From Flavimaribacter sp039888615 (GTDB lineage: Bacteria; Pseudomonadota; Alphaproteobacteria; Rhizobiales; Rhizobiaceae), in assembly GCA_039888615.1 (NCBI GenBank), contig JBDQQS010000006.1: a stretch of DNA of 64,000 bases, one strand, 5' to 3'. Both the position numbers and the translations under genes were made by a program. This document shows, in pieces, positions 8,285 to 16,027 of the stretch (the first letter of the stretch is position 1; the number at the start of each line of letters is the position of its first letter). A model generated the notes under the pieces. It had not been told where the DNA came from. It worked only from the letters and a program-made list of their open reading frames with translations, and searched no databases.

Positions 8285-10245
8285 GACAGTTCACCGCGGG
8301 GCAACCAGACGATGCTTCCGTCTTCAACGCCGACGATCAGGCCGGTTGCTCCGTCGCCTTCCCAGTCGACCGCCTCGGGCGACGCCACGTGCATCGCCAT
8401 CTGGATGATCTCGCCCTTGTAGCGCATGGCTTTCGGGGCCGCAAAGACCGGATCTGCATTGGAGCCGACATTCTCGACGTAGAAGACACCGGCCTGGCCG
8501 GTGGTGTTTCGCGGCGCTCCGGTTTGTCCTGGCGGCAGACTCGCGCGGGCATGGACGCCGACAATCAGATCGTAGCGGCCGGAGCCCGTCCAGTCGCAGA
8601 TGCAAAGCTTGGCGCGTCCTCGACCGCCGCCGACATCGACCGTAAAACGGATTTCGTCGCCCGTTTCGAAGACGAGGCGGCGCTTGTCTTCGAGCGCCGT
8701 GTCGGTTCCGCGTCGGAAATCCGAGAGCACGCCTTCCTCGTCGAGGCAGACATAGTGCAATTGACCGTCGCCGAGCCAGTCGACGACCGCCGGGCGCACG
8801 CGCCAGACAGTCTTCAGAGGCTTGCCCCCGAACGTCAGCAGCCGACAGGCTTCGAATGAAGGCGCGCCCGCAGCGCCCGTGTTTTTATAGAAACGGTGAA
8901 ATCCGGTGACGTCGCTGACCAGCAGATCGGGATTGCCGTCGCCATCCCAGTCTGCAACCGTCGGGCAGGTGTAGCCGAATCGTTTTTCCGACGGGCCCTG
9001 GATCGATCCTGAAAGACCGGCGGCGATGCGGATCGGTTCCCCGCCCGCCTTGATCATCACTTCCTTTTTCAGGGTAGGCGGGCTTCCCCCGGCGTTCTCG
9101 TAAAACAGTATCTCTCCGGCGCTGTTGCCGACGATCAGATCGGGCCGGCCGTTGCCGGTGAAATCGAAAGCCGCCGGCGACGGCAGCACGCCTGCGTGAA
9201 CGACCGGAGCGGCGGTTTCTACCCGACCACGGTTTTCGAAGCGCGGGACGCCGTCATCCCCATTGCCGATGTTGCGCAGGAAGGTGATGTAGCCATCCTC
9301 TGCGCCAACGAGCAGGTCAAGTTTGCCGTCGCCGTCCCAATCCACAGCGCAGGGCAGGTGAATGCAATGGTCGAGTTCCAGCGGGTCGCCGGCGGCATCG
9401 GAGATCAGCCTTGCCGGATCGAAGGACAAAGGTCCGGTCCGCGCGCCGTAGTGCAGGATATTCCAGAACTCGCCGCTGACCAGATCGTCGCGACCTGTGC
9501 CGGAAAAGTCGCCGAAGGCGGGCGCCAGTTGGCCGTAGACTTCGTAGGCCGCATCGCCGCCCATCACGGGGACGCCCTTTTCGAGCACCGGATTGTCAAG
9601 CGTCCCGGAATTGCGGAACACGTAGAGGTAGCCGCGCAGCGGCCCGCCCAGCCAGCGGCTGGCGGCGTCATAGGCGCGGTAGCCGTGGTCGTTCCATTCG
9701 AGTCCGTTCGGCCAGTAATCGTCCCAGCAATCCGTGCCGACGATCAGTTCCATTTGCCCGTCGCCGTCAATGTCGTGAAAGCGGGCGAGATGGAAATACT
9801 CGTTGCCCTTGACCCAGTCGGCGTCGAGATCGAGCGCTACCGGGTTACCGAATTTCGGGTCGCTGGGCTCTCCGATGTTCGGAAAAACGTATATCTGCTT
9901 GCGCATGCGCGACGCGGACACAAGGTGAAACCGTTCCCCATCGCGCACGGCGGTCACGTAGCCCCGCACGCCTTCCACGAGACGTCGCTCTCCGAGGATC
10001 GGCGCGCCGTCTTCGGCGGTTCCCCTTTGCGGGTGCAGGAAAACACGACCGTCATAGCAGGCGTCCCAGCTCGACAGCAGAAGGTCGCGATTGCCGCTGT
10101 TGCTCCAGTCGACTGTTTCGACGCATGTAATGATTTGTCCCGCAATGGTTGCAGGCCCAGTCTCCGGCTGGTATTGAATCGCCCGGTCTCCGTAGAAGGG
10201 ACCGGACCAGACAGTCGCGTCGTCTTCCCATCTGGTAACTTTCAT
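8278..10245 (-). CDS. Large FG-GAP/VCBS repeat beta-propeller protein without signal peptide
   Basis: A 655-residue protein built from about nine FG-GAP-type repeats. The calcium-binding pattern DxDGDGxxDLxxG recurs as DIDGDGQMELIVG, DFSGTGRDDLVSG, DWDGDGKLDLLVG, DFTGNGRPDLIVG, DWDGDGNPDLLVS, DWTGSGRYDLIVG and DWEGDGATGLIVG, with weaker copies at both ends. Such repeats fold into a propeller. The N-terminus (MKVTRWEDDATVW) shows no signal peptide or membrane segment, which is unusual because most FG-GAP proteins are secreted. I use the ATG at 10245 and not the TTG at 10266. It is the first gene after the second IclR-type palindrome and is cotranscribed with an AroE-like gene. Its activity is unknown; a lyase or a binding role are both possible. 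Confidence 0.8.
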   Translation of the reverse strand: MKVTRWEDDATVWSGPFYGDRAIQYQPETGPATIAGQIITCVETVDWSNSGNRDLLLSSWDACYDGRVFLHPQRGTAEDGAPILGERRLVEGVRGYVTAVRDGERFHLVSASRMRKQIYVFPNIGEPSDPKFGNPVALDLDADWVKGNEYFHLARFHDIDGDGQMELIVGTDCWDDYWPNGLEWNDHGYRAYDAASRWLGGPLRGYLYVFRNSGTLDNPVLEKGVPVMGGDAAYEVYGQLAPAFGDFSGTGRDDLVSGEFWNILHYGARTGPLSFDPARLISDAAGDPLELDHCIHLPCAVDWDGDGKLDLLVGAEDGYITFLRNIGNGDDGVPRFENRGRVETAAPVVHAGVLPSPAAFDFTGNGRPDLIVGNSAGEILFYENAGGSPPTLKKEVMIKAGGEPIRIAAGLSGSIQGPSEKRFGYTCPTVADWDGDGNPDLLVSDVTGFHRFYKNTGAAGAPSFEACRLLTFGGKPLKTVWRVRPAVVDWLGDGQLHYVCLDEEGVLSDFRRGTDTALEDKRRLVFETGDEIRFTVDVGGGRGRAKLCICDWTGSGRYDLIVGVHARASLPPGQTGAPRNTTGQAGVFYVENVGSNADPVFAAPKAMRYKGEIIQMAMHVASPEAVDWEGDGATGLIVGVEDGSIVWLPRGELSW

Positions 10246-10275
10246 AAGTTGGTTTTTCCTGTGCAATTTGAAAAA

Positions 10276-10290
10276 TGGAATGCTATTCCA
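10276..10290. promoter_or_regulatory. Probable IclR operator in the FG-GAP/aldolase divergent promoter
   Basis: TGGAATGCTATTCCA is a perfect 15-bp palindrome with a three-base centre. It matches the core at 2759-2771 in the other divergent promoter of this island. It sits between the FG-GAP gene (start 10245, leftward) and the aldolase (start 10343, rightward). The best candidate binder is the IclR protein at 814-1620. Confidence 0.65.
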
Positions 10291-10342
10291 TATTTATAAC
10301 TAGCAGACTCGACACCAGAAAAAAGTAAAAACGGATCAGTCC

Positions 10343-11278
10343 ATGGCAATTTCCATCGAGGGGATCGTTCCCGTCATGCTTACGCCCTTCACAGGGCAAG
10401 ACACGATCGACGACGAAGGTCTTGCGGCGCTCGTCGAGTGGTATCTGGACAACGGGGCCGACGCGCTGTTCGCGGTCTGCCAGTCCAGCGAAATGCAGAA
10501 GCTCTCCCTTGAAGAACGTGTCGCCCTGGCGCGCTCCGTTGTCGTGAAAGCCGCCGGCCGGGCGCCGGTGATCGCTTCCGGCCACATATCCGACAGGATC
10601 GAGGACCAGATCGCCGAAATGCAGGCGATGGCGGATACCGGCGTCGACGCGCTGGTTCTGGTGACGAACCGCCTGGACCCCGACGATGCGGGAACGGAGG
10701 CTTTCAAAAGCAACCTGGACCGGCTGCTTGGCGAACTGCCCGCCGACATGCCGCTCGGCCTCTATGAGTGCCCGGCGCCCTACCGCCGTCTGCTTTCCGA
10801 CGAGGAACTGGCCTATTGCCGCGACACCGGTCGTTTCGTCGTCCTCAAGGATGTTTCCTGCGATATCGACACGGTGCGCCGGCGCGTCGATCTGACCAAG
10901 GGGTCTCCGCTCGCCGTCATCAACGCGAACGCAGCGATTGCCTTCGAGGCGATGCAGGCCGGCTCCAAGGGCTTCAGCGGCGTCTTCACCAATTTTCATC
11001 CCGACCTCTACGCCTTCATCTACGCCAATCGCGACAAGGGCGACGATCCGCTGATCTCCGATCTCGTAACGTTTCTGGCGCTGGCGGCGATGGCCGAAGG
11101 CATGGGCTACCCGCGCATCGCCAAGGAATATCATCGGGAACTCGGAACGTTCGAGAACGCCGCCTCGCGGGTCGTGGATTATGACGTGTTCGACCGGCAC
11201 TGGGCTTCCCGGGATCTGCTGAACCATATCGAGAAATGCACGACGCGGTTTCGCACGGTGATCGCCAGGAACGGCTGA
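10343..11278 (+). CDS. Dihydrodipicolinate synthase/N-acetylneuraminate lyase family aldolase
   Basis: A 311-residue class I aldolase of the DapA/NanA family. The Schiff-base lysine is in FVVLKDVSCD (about residue 170) and the conserved tyrosine in GLYECPAPYRR (about 140). The usual GxxGE start of the family is changed to FAVCQSSEMQKLS, so substrate choice differs from DapA. Related enzymes act on keto-deoxy sugar acids, trans-o-hydroxybenzylidene pyruvates or 4-hydroxy-2-oxo acids. It is transcribed away from the FG-GAP gene across the shared palindrome. It could cleave the final keto acid made by the AroE-like and TIM-barrel enzymes, releasing pyruvate; this is inference. Confidence 0.85.
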   Translation: MAISIEGIVPVMLTPFTGQDTIDDEGLAALVEWYLDNGADALFAVCQSSEMQKLSLEERVALARSVVVKAAGRAPVIASGHISDRIEDQIAEMQAMADTGVDALVLVTNRLDPDDAGTEAFKSNLDRLLGELPADMPLGLYECPAPYRRLLSDEELAYCRDTGRFVVLKDVSCDIDTVRRRVDLTKGSPLAVINANAAIAFEAMQAGSKGFSGVFTNFHPDLYAFIYANRDKGDDPLISDLVTFLALAAMAEGMGYPRIAKEYHRELGTFENAASRVVDYDVFDRHWASRDLLNHIEKCTTRFRTVIARNG

Positions 11279-11485
11279 TCAGGCTTTCTCTCCGAACAGA
11301 TTCGCCATGGCGCGAAACCCTTTGGCGACGGCGGCAAGCGGCCGGGCGAAAGCACGGGCTCGCAACCGCCGCGCCTGTTGGTCGTAGTGACGATAGTCTA
11401 TTGAGCCATCGGCGAGGCGCCTGGCGCTCTCCTGACAGACGATATGCTCGTTTACCCATGACGAGAGTTTGGGATCGATCAGCAT
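11279..11485 (-). CDS. Small conserved-looking protein of unknown function
   Basis: A 68-residue basic protein with an ATG preceded by a good ribosome site (GGAGG on the minus strand, about 8 bases away). It has no signal peptide or clear membrane segment. The C-terminal half is an arginine- and alanine-rich amphipathic helix (QQARRLRARAFARPLAA). It ends exactly against the stop of the aldolase gene and diverges from the LysR gene across about 100 bp, an arrangement often seen for a LysR target. I do not recognise the family. Confidence 0.5.
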   Translation of the reverse strand: MLIDPKLSSWVNEHIVCQESARRLADGSIDYRHYDQQARRLRARAFARPLAAVAKGFRAMANLFGEKA

Positions 11486-11588
11486 GGTCCGCCTCCATCG
11501 GCAGTTGTTTCGATGGATGGGATCTATGTCTTGTCTTCCATGAATAAAAATGAATAATAATCATGGAATCGTTCTCCAGGAGAGAATT

Positions 11589-12464
11589 ATGGATCTGTCC
11601 GATCTCAGGATCTTTTCGGCAGTCGTGCGCGAGGGCGGAATTACCCGCGCAGCGGAAAAGCTGTTTCGCGTTCAGTCGAACGTCACCAAGCGAATTCGAC
11701 AGCTCGAGGAGGATCTCGGCGTAGCACTCTTCACACGCGAGGGAAAGCGGCTGGTTCTTACCCCGGCCGGAGGCACACTGCTCGACTATGCGGACCGGCT
11801 GATGTCGCTTGCCGAGGAGGCTGTCGACGCCGTGCAGGGCGAAAAGCCCGGCGGCCTCTTCCGGCTCGGCGCGATGGAGAGCACGGCGGCCGTCCGGCTG
11901 CCGGGAGTCCTGGCGACCTACAGCGAACGCCATCCCGACGTGGCGCTGGAATTGCGCACCGGCAACCCGGTGCAGCTGTCGGAAGCGGTGATGGCCGGCG
12001 AAATCGAGGCTGCTCTCATCGCCGAGCCGGTCGCCGCAGAACAGTTCGATTCCATCGTTGCCTTCGACGAGGAACCCGTGATCGTGACCTCGCGCGATCA
12101 TCCGCCCGCGGAAAGCAAGAAAAAGATACCGAAAACGATGATCGTCTTCGAGAACGGATGTCCGCACCGGAAGCGTCTCGAGGCCTGGTATGCAACGCAT
12201 GGCGAATTTCCGGAGCGAACGATCGAACTCCGCTCCTACCACGCCATGCTCGGCTGCGTGATTGCCGGCATGGGAGCGTCTCTCGTGCCCCGCAGCGTCA
12301 TTTCGACGTTTCCTGAGAAGAAGCGGCTGAAGATCCTGCGGCTGCCGGCCGGCGAGAATCTCCTGCGCACGCATCTGATCTGGAAAAAAGGCGTGAAGTC
12401 TCCCCGGACCCGGGCGCTCGCCGAAATTCTGACGTCCGAGAGCCACGCTGCAACCGAAACGTAG
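11589..12464 (+). CDS. LysR family transcriptional regulator
   Basis: A 291-residue LysR regulator with an N-terminal helix-turn-helix (FSAVVREGGITRAAEKLF, about residues 9-26) and a two-lobed periplasmic-binding-like effector domain from about residue 88. I start at the ATG at 11589, which has AGGAGAG just upstream. The frame opens earlier at 11550, but those 13 residues are not LysR-like. It diverges from the small gene at 11279-11485, which may be its target. The effector is unknown. Confidence 0.88.
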   Translation: MDLSDLRIFSAVVREGGITRAAEKLFRVQSNVTKRIRQLEEDLGVALFTREGKRLVLTPAGGTLLDYADRLMSLAEEAVDAVQGEKPGGLFRLGAMESTAAVRLPGVLATYSERHPDVALELRTGNPVQLSEAVMAGEIEAALIAEPVAAEQFDSIVAFDEEPVIVTSRDHPPAESKKKIPKTMIVFENGCPHRKRLEAWYATHGEFPERTIELRSYHAMLGCVIAGMGASLVPRSVISTFPEKKRLKILRLPAGENLLRTHLIWKKGVKSPRTRALAEILTSESHAATET

Positions 12465-12590
12465 CGGCTCGAGAGAGTGTTTTTTCCCGTCGGAACTGGA
12501 CGAATGCGCGTTTTCGACCAAAATAGGGGCAAGCAATATTAGAAGGGCCGTTCGCCAGGGAGCGGCCCGCATCGTTTCGGCGTGGCGCAG

Positions 12591-12890
12591 ATGTCCGATA
12601 CTGAAACAAAGACGAAGACAAAACCGAAGATCGCGCGACCGCGGCGTTACATGGTCATTCTGCTGAATGACGACTACACGCCGCGGGAATTCGTGATCCG
12701 GGTTCTCAAGGCCGTCTTCAAGCTTTCCGAGGACCAGTCGCTTCGCGTTATGATCACCGCCCACACCAAGGGCAAATGCGTGGTCACCGTGCTCCCCAAG
12801 GACGCCGCCGAGACCAAGGCCAGGGAGGCCACGGATTTCGGCGCACAGGAGGGCTATCCGCTGCTCTTCGTCGCCGAACCGGAAGAATGA
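12591..12890 (+). CDS. clpS: ATP-dependent Clp protease adaptor protein ClpS
   Basis: A 99-residue ClpS adaptor, which delivers N-degron substrates to ClpAP. The core LLNDDYTPREFVIRVL (about residues 24-39) carries the Asp-Asp pair that binds the N-terminal amine and aromatic side chain, and the ITAHTKGKCVV segment completes the fold. The N-terminal about 15 residues are a lysine/threonine-rich linker. A GTG three codons upstream (12582) is an alternative start. It stands alone: no clpA is adjacent, as is common for the second ClpS paralogue (ClpS2) of rhizobia. Which paralogue this is cannot be decided from one copy. Confidence 0.92.
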   Translation: MSDTETKTKTKPKIARPRRYMVILLNDDYTPREFVIRVLKAVFKLSEDQSLRVMITAHTKGKCVVTVLPKDAAETKAREATDFGAQEGYPLLFVAEPEE

Positions 12891-12960
12891 TCCTGAAGGC
12901 GGATGCATTAATTTCATATAAACTTTTGATATTGTTGTATAATTAATAATTATCGGAAAA

Positions 12961-13282
12961 ATCTGGCTTTGTTTCGGGAATCCGCGTTTTTCACCGATCG
13001 GGATATCTGGCTTCGTTTCGGGAATTCGGCTTTTCAGCCCTTTTCATGACACTGCGGCCAGTCTGGCTTTGTTTCGGGAATCCGCGTTTTTCACCGATCG
13101 GGATATCTGGCTTCGTTTCGGGAATTCAGCTTTTCAGTCTTTTTCATGACATTGCGGACAGTCTGGCTTTGTTTCGGCAATCCGTGTTTTTCACCGATCG
13201 GGATATTTGGCTTCGTTTCGGGAATTCGACTTTTCAGCTCCTTTCATGACAATGCGGCCAATCTGGCTTTGTTTCGGGAATC
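12961..13282. repeat. Intergenic tandem repeat, 100-bp period, about 3.2 copies
   Basis: Units begin at 12961, 13061, 13161 and (truncated) 13261, exactly 100 bases apart. Each unit has two related halves starting with TCTGGCTTYGTTTCGGGAAT, offset by 44 and then 56 bases, so the short motif occurs seven times. The first half also holds the palindrome CCGATCGG and the second half GAATTC. Copies differ at only a few scattered positions. The array follows clpS. Open frames across it (for example 13046-13249 and 13146-13373) are the same frame read from successive units and are not treated as genes. Confidence 0.9.
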
Positions 13283-13789
13283 GGGCTTTTCGGAGCAATT
13301 GAATTCTGGCAGCCGAGATCGATTCACGTGGCGAGAGAGCGAATACGCGCTTGAATGGCGTCGCGCATCCTAGCATATTTTGCCGCGTAATTCATCACAA
13401 AAGTTCCTGTTTTGTTCCAAGCTTGGAATTGGGGACTTTGCGACGCCGTTCCGGCGTCAGTCGAGGCGCGGTCTGCATCTTCAGTGCAGGCATGTTCCGA
13501 TGCTCGGGGAGTATTCAAATGCGCATGCCGGCCGTTTCGGGAAAAGAGATGAAATCGAGTCGATTATTCTTCCCCATTAGCCTTCCGGTAACAATCGGCA
13601 TTTAGCAAATACAGTGTCAAGACTTCTGCAACTGTGGCGAGAACAGTATAGTATCGCCTCAACGAAGTATCCGATTAGAAAACGTATCCGTCACCAGTCC
13701 TGACGAGAATAGTGCGAAGGAATGGCGGCAGACCATTCCGCCTTCGAATTGGCGTCAAACCGCGCTCCGGCGCAAAGCGAGAAAACGAC
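13283..13789. other. Gene-poor spacer after the tandem repeat
   Basis: About 500 bp lie between the repeat and the Ntn hydrolase gene. The only candidate is a very short leftward frame starting at 13399 (23 residues, AGGA upstream, ending near 13328), which I do not call. No RNA gene or clear terminator was seen. Confidence 0.5.
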
Positions 13790-14890
13790 ATGCGAACCGA
13801 CACGAAGAAAACCCTGACCTGGGCCGCGCTGGCCCTGTTTTCCAGCGCAACAGTCTTGCCTTCCGTTGCCGAGGCCTGCACCCGCACGCTCTACACCGGC
13901 AGCGAGAACGAGGTCATGACCGGCCGGTCCATGGACTGGATGCAGGACATGCAGACCGACTTGTGGGCATTTCCCGCCGGCATGGAACGCGACGGCGCCG
14001 CCGGACCCGACTCGCCGAAATGGGTCTCCAAGTATGGCAGCGTCGTTGCCTCCGCCTACAATATCGCCAGCGCCGACGGCATGAACGAGAAGGGCCTCGT
14101 CGCCAACATGCTCTATCTCGCAGAGGCGCAATATGGCGGTCTCGACGACAAGCCGCCGATGTCGATCGGCCTTTGGGCGCAATACGTGCTCGACAACTTT
14201 GCGACCGTCGCCGAAGCTGTCGAGGCGCTTCAGGCGCAGCCCTTCCGCATCGTCGCGCCGAAGCTGCCGAACGGCTCGGCCGCAACGCTGCACCTCTCCA
14301 TCTCCGATCCGAGCGGCGATTCCGCGATTTTCGAATATCTCGACGGCGAACTGGTGGTTCACCACGGCAAGCAGTACACGGTGATGACCAACTCGCCGAG
14401 CTATGATCAGCAACTGGCGCTCAACGCTTACTGGGAAAAGATCGGCGGGTTGAAATTCCTGCCCGGCACCAACACCGCCGCCGACCGTTTTGCGCGCGCC
14501 TCCTTCCTGCTCGGCGCGATACCGACCAAGAGCGATCCCAATTTCATCGCCGCGGTTCCGGATCAGGCCTACGCCAACCAGGCCGTCGCCTCGGTTTTGT
14601 CCGTGATGCGTTCCGTCAGCGTGCCGCTTGGCATTACGACGCCGGGGGCGCCGAACATCGCATCCACGCTTTGGCGCACGGTGTCAGACCAGAAGAACAG
14701 GGTGTATTTCTTCGATTCCTCGACGACCCCGAACACATTCTGGGTCAGGCTCGACGATCTCGACCTGTCGAAGGGAGCGCCCGCGAAGAAGCTGCCGATC
14801 GCTGGAGGCAAGTACTATTCGGGCAATGCCGCGGAACATTTCGAGGAAGCCACGCCGTTCGAGTGGCTGCAGGCCGATCCTTCGAAGTAA
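13790..14890 (+). CDS. Secreted linear amide C-N hydrolase, choloylglycine hydrolase family
   Basis: A 366-residue Ntn hydrolase of the choloylglycine hydrolase / penicillin V acylase family, which cleaves linear amide bonds. A signal peptide (MRTDTKK, a hydrophobic stretch, then PSVAEA) ends just before Cys30, so signal cleavage would expose the catalytic N-terminal cysteine (CTRTLYTGSENEVMTGRSMDW follows the family). The ATG at 13790 is used; a longer frame from 13712 would bury the signal peptide. It is expected in the periplasm. It is a lone gene with its own terminator downstream. Substrates could be N-acyl amino acids, N-acyl homoserine lactones or beta-lactams; sequence alone does not choose. 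Confidence 0.88.
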   Translation: MRTDTKKTLTWAALALFSSATVLPSVAEACTRTLYTGSENEVMTGRSMDWMQDMQTDLWAFPAGMERDGAAGPDSPKWVSKYGSVVASAYNIASADGMNEKGLVANMLYLAEAQYGGLDDKPPMSIGLWAQYVLDNFATVAEAVEALQAQPFRIVAPKLPNGSAATLHLSISDPSGDSAIFEYLDGELVVHHGKQYTVMTNSPSYDQQLALNAYWEKIGGLKFLPGTNTAADRFARASFLLGAIPTKSDPNFIAAVPDQAYANQAVASVLSVMRSVSVPLGITTPGAPNIASTLWRTVSDQKNRVYFFDSSTTPNTFWVRLDDLDLSKGAPAKKLPIAGGKYYSGNAAEHFEEATPFEWLQADPSK

Positions 14891-14932
14891 TGCGAGCTTC
14901 CTGGTAGCCCGCAAAAAATCGATGTTCACCGG

Positions 14933-14964
14933 GGGGGCGCTGCGGCCCCCTCATTCGTGTTTTT
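14933..14964 (+). terminator. Rho-independent terminator after the amide hydrolase
   Basis: A GGGGGC/GCCCCC stem with a six-base loop (14933-14950), then TCATTCGTG and a run of five T at 14960-14964. It lies 43 bases after the stop codon. Confidence 0.7.
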
Positions 14965-15078
14965 GACCGAACGGCGTCGACTGTTCGGCTGCTTCCGACC
15001 TCTCCCTGCCAGGTGACCCCGGACACTAGAGCCAAAACGGGTTAAACTCGGCGACGGCTGCATAGGGAGGTGTGGGCA

Positions 15079-15375
15079 ATGATCATGCGCGTTTTTCAGG
15101 TTGTGACACGACCGGGCAAGGAAGCCGCATTCGGCAGGTTCTTTCACGAAACGGCCATTCCCCTGATGAAAAGTATGGCGGGAATCGTTTCGGTGCTTCC
15201 GGGCGCGCCGCGACCCGACAGTCCTCGGGAATTTTGCTTCGTGATGGTCTGGAAGGATCTTGAATCCCTGAAGGCATTCGTCGGAGAGGATTACCAAAGC
15301 CCCCATATCGACCCGGCTGAAGCCGAACTTGTCGAAAGCCGGTCGATCCGGCACTACGAGTTCGTCGAAGCCTGA
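15079..15375 (+). CDS. Antibiotic biosynthesis monooxygenase (ABM)-fold protein
   Basis: A 98-residue dimeric alpha-beta barrel (ABM-type) protein, starting MIMRVFQVVTRPGKEAAF and ending in a beta strand (RHYEFVEA). Such proteins are small cofactor-free oxygenases or structural relatives without known activity. GGGAGGTG at about 15065-15072 selects the ATG at 15079. It stands alone between the amide hydrolase terminator and a convergent acetyltransferase gene, so its role is not indicated by neighbours. Confidence 0.65.
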   Translation: MIMRVFQVVTRPGKEAAFGRFFHETAIPLMKSMAGIVSVLPGAPRPDSPREFCFVMVWKDLESLKAFVGEDYQSPHIDPAEAELVESRSIRHYEFVEA

Positions 15376-15473
15376 ACGTGACTCTGTCGTCAATACTGGA
15401 TTCTGTCCGTCCTGCGGGAGGAGTGTCGATGCTGTCAGGCAAGGTCGGTGGAGGTTTGCCGCGCCCGAATGCG

Positions 15474-15989
15474 TCAATCGGGCAGGGTCTCTTTCCAGGA
15501 CGCGCGCGATAGCTCCAGATAGACGCTGTCGCACCATTCGTCGCCCAACAGGATGGTGCGGGCGGCGCGTCCAACTTCGCGAAACCCGAGCCGCGAGAGC
15601 AGTTTGAGGGAGGCGTCGTTCCTCGGATCGACATCCGCCTCCAGCCGGTCGACCGGCAGGCTGTCGAAGACGTGAGGTATGGCCGCGCAAAGCGCTTCGA
15701 GGGCCAGGCCCTTGCCCCAGTGGTCGGGATGCAGAATGAAGCCTATTTCTCCGAGGCGCCAGCAGCCGGCCTTCCCGATCGCATGGCCTTCGTGCTCGAT
15801 GACGAAGTCGTCGCTTTCTTGCGGTGAGGCCGCGATCATTGCTTCGAGCAGCCGCTGCGTCTGCTCTATCTCCTGATAGGGCAGGCTGTCCCAGTATCGC
15901 ATGGCCGCCGGATTGGAGAAGACGCGGTGCAGGTCGTCCAGATCGCTCATCCGCGCGCGCCGAAGAAGGAGCCGCTCCGTCGTGATCAT
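15474..15989 (-). CDS. GNAT family N-acetyltransferase (RimJ/RimL-like)
   Basis: A 171-residue acetyl-CoA-dependent N-acetyltransferase. It begins with the RimJ/L pattern ITTERLLLRRARMSDLDDL, has the acetyl-CoA pyrophosphate loop HPDHWGKGLALEAL near residue 90, and the late NDASLKLLSRLGFREVGR strand-helix typical of the fold. Substrates of this subgroup are protein N-termini, amino acids or small amines. It lies downstream of the secreted L,D-transpeptidase on the same strand with a 38-bp gap. Confidence 0.88.
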   Translation of the reverse strand: MITTERLLLRRARMSDLDDLHRVFSNPAAMRYWDSLPYQEIEQTQRLLEAMIAASPQESDDFVIEHEGHAIGKAGCWRLGEIGFILHPDHWGKGLALEALCAAIPHVFDSLPVDRLEADVDPRNDASLKLLSRLGFREVGRAARTILLGDEWCDSVYLELSRASWKETLPD

Positions 15990-16027
15990 TAGAGTATCCG
16001 TCCGGCTGGAAATTCCCGCTGTTCAGT

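Noticed and set aside
9196..10299. 367-residue ORF on the plus strand
   Set aside because: It is antisense to the FG-GAP gene, whose repeats are unmistakable; its own sequence has no known features.
11016..12917. 633-residue ORF on the minus strand
   Set aside because: It runs antisense through the aldolase, LysR and ClpS genes, all of which are well supported.
12961..13282. Possible CRISPR array
   Set aside because: The spaced units are themselves conserved over the full 100 bp; there are no variable spacers and no cas genes.
13046..13373. Two ORFs of 67 and 75 residues with nearly the same sequence
   Set aside because: They are the same frame read from successive 100-bp tandem repeat units, with no ribosome sites.
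13324..13518. 64-residue leftward ORF with an internal ATG at 13399
   Set aside because: The ATG has a weak AGGA upstream, but the remaining 23 residues match nothing I know and there is no operon partner.
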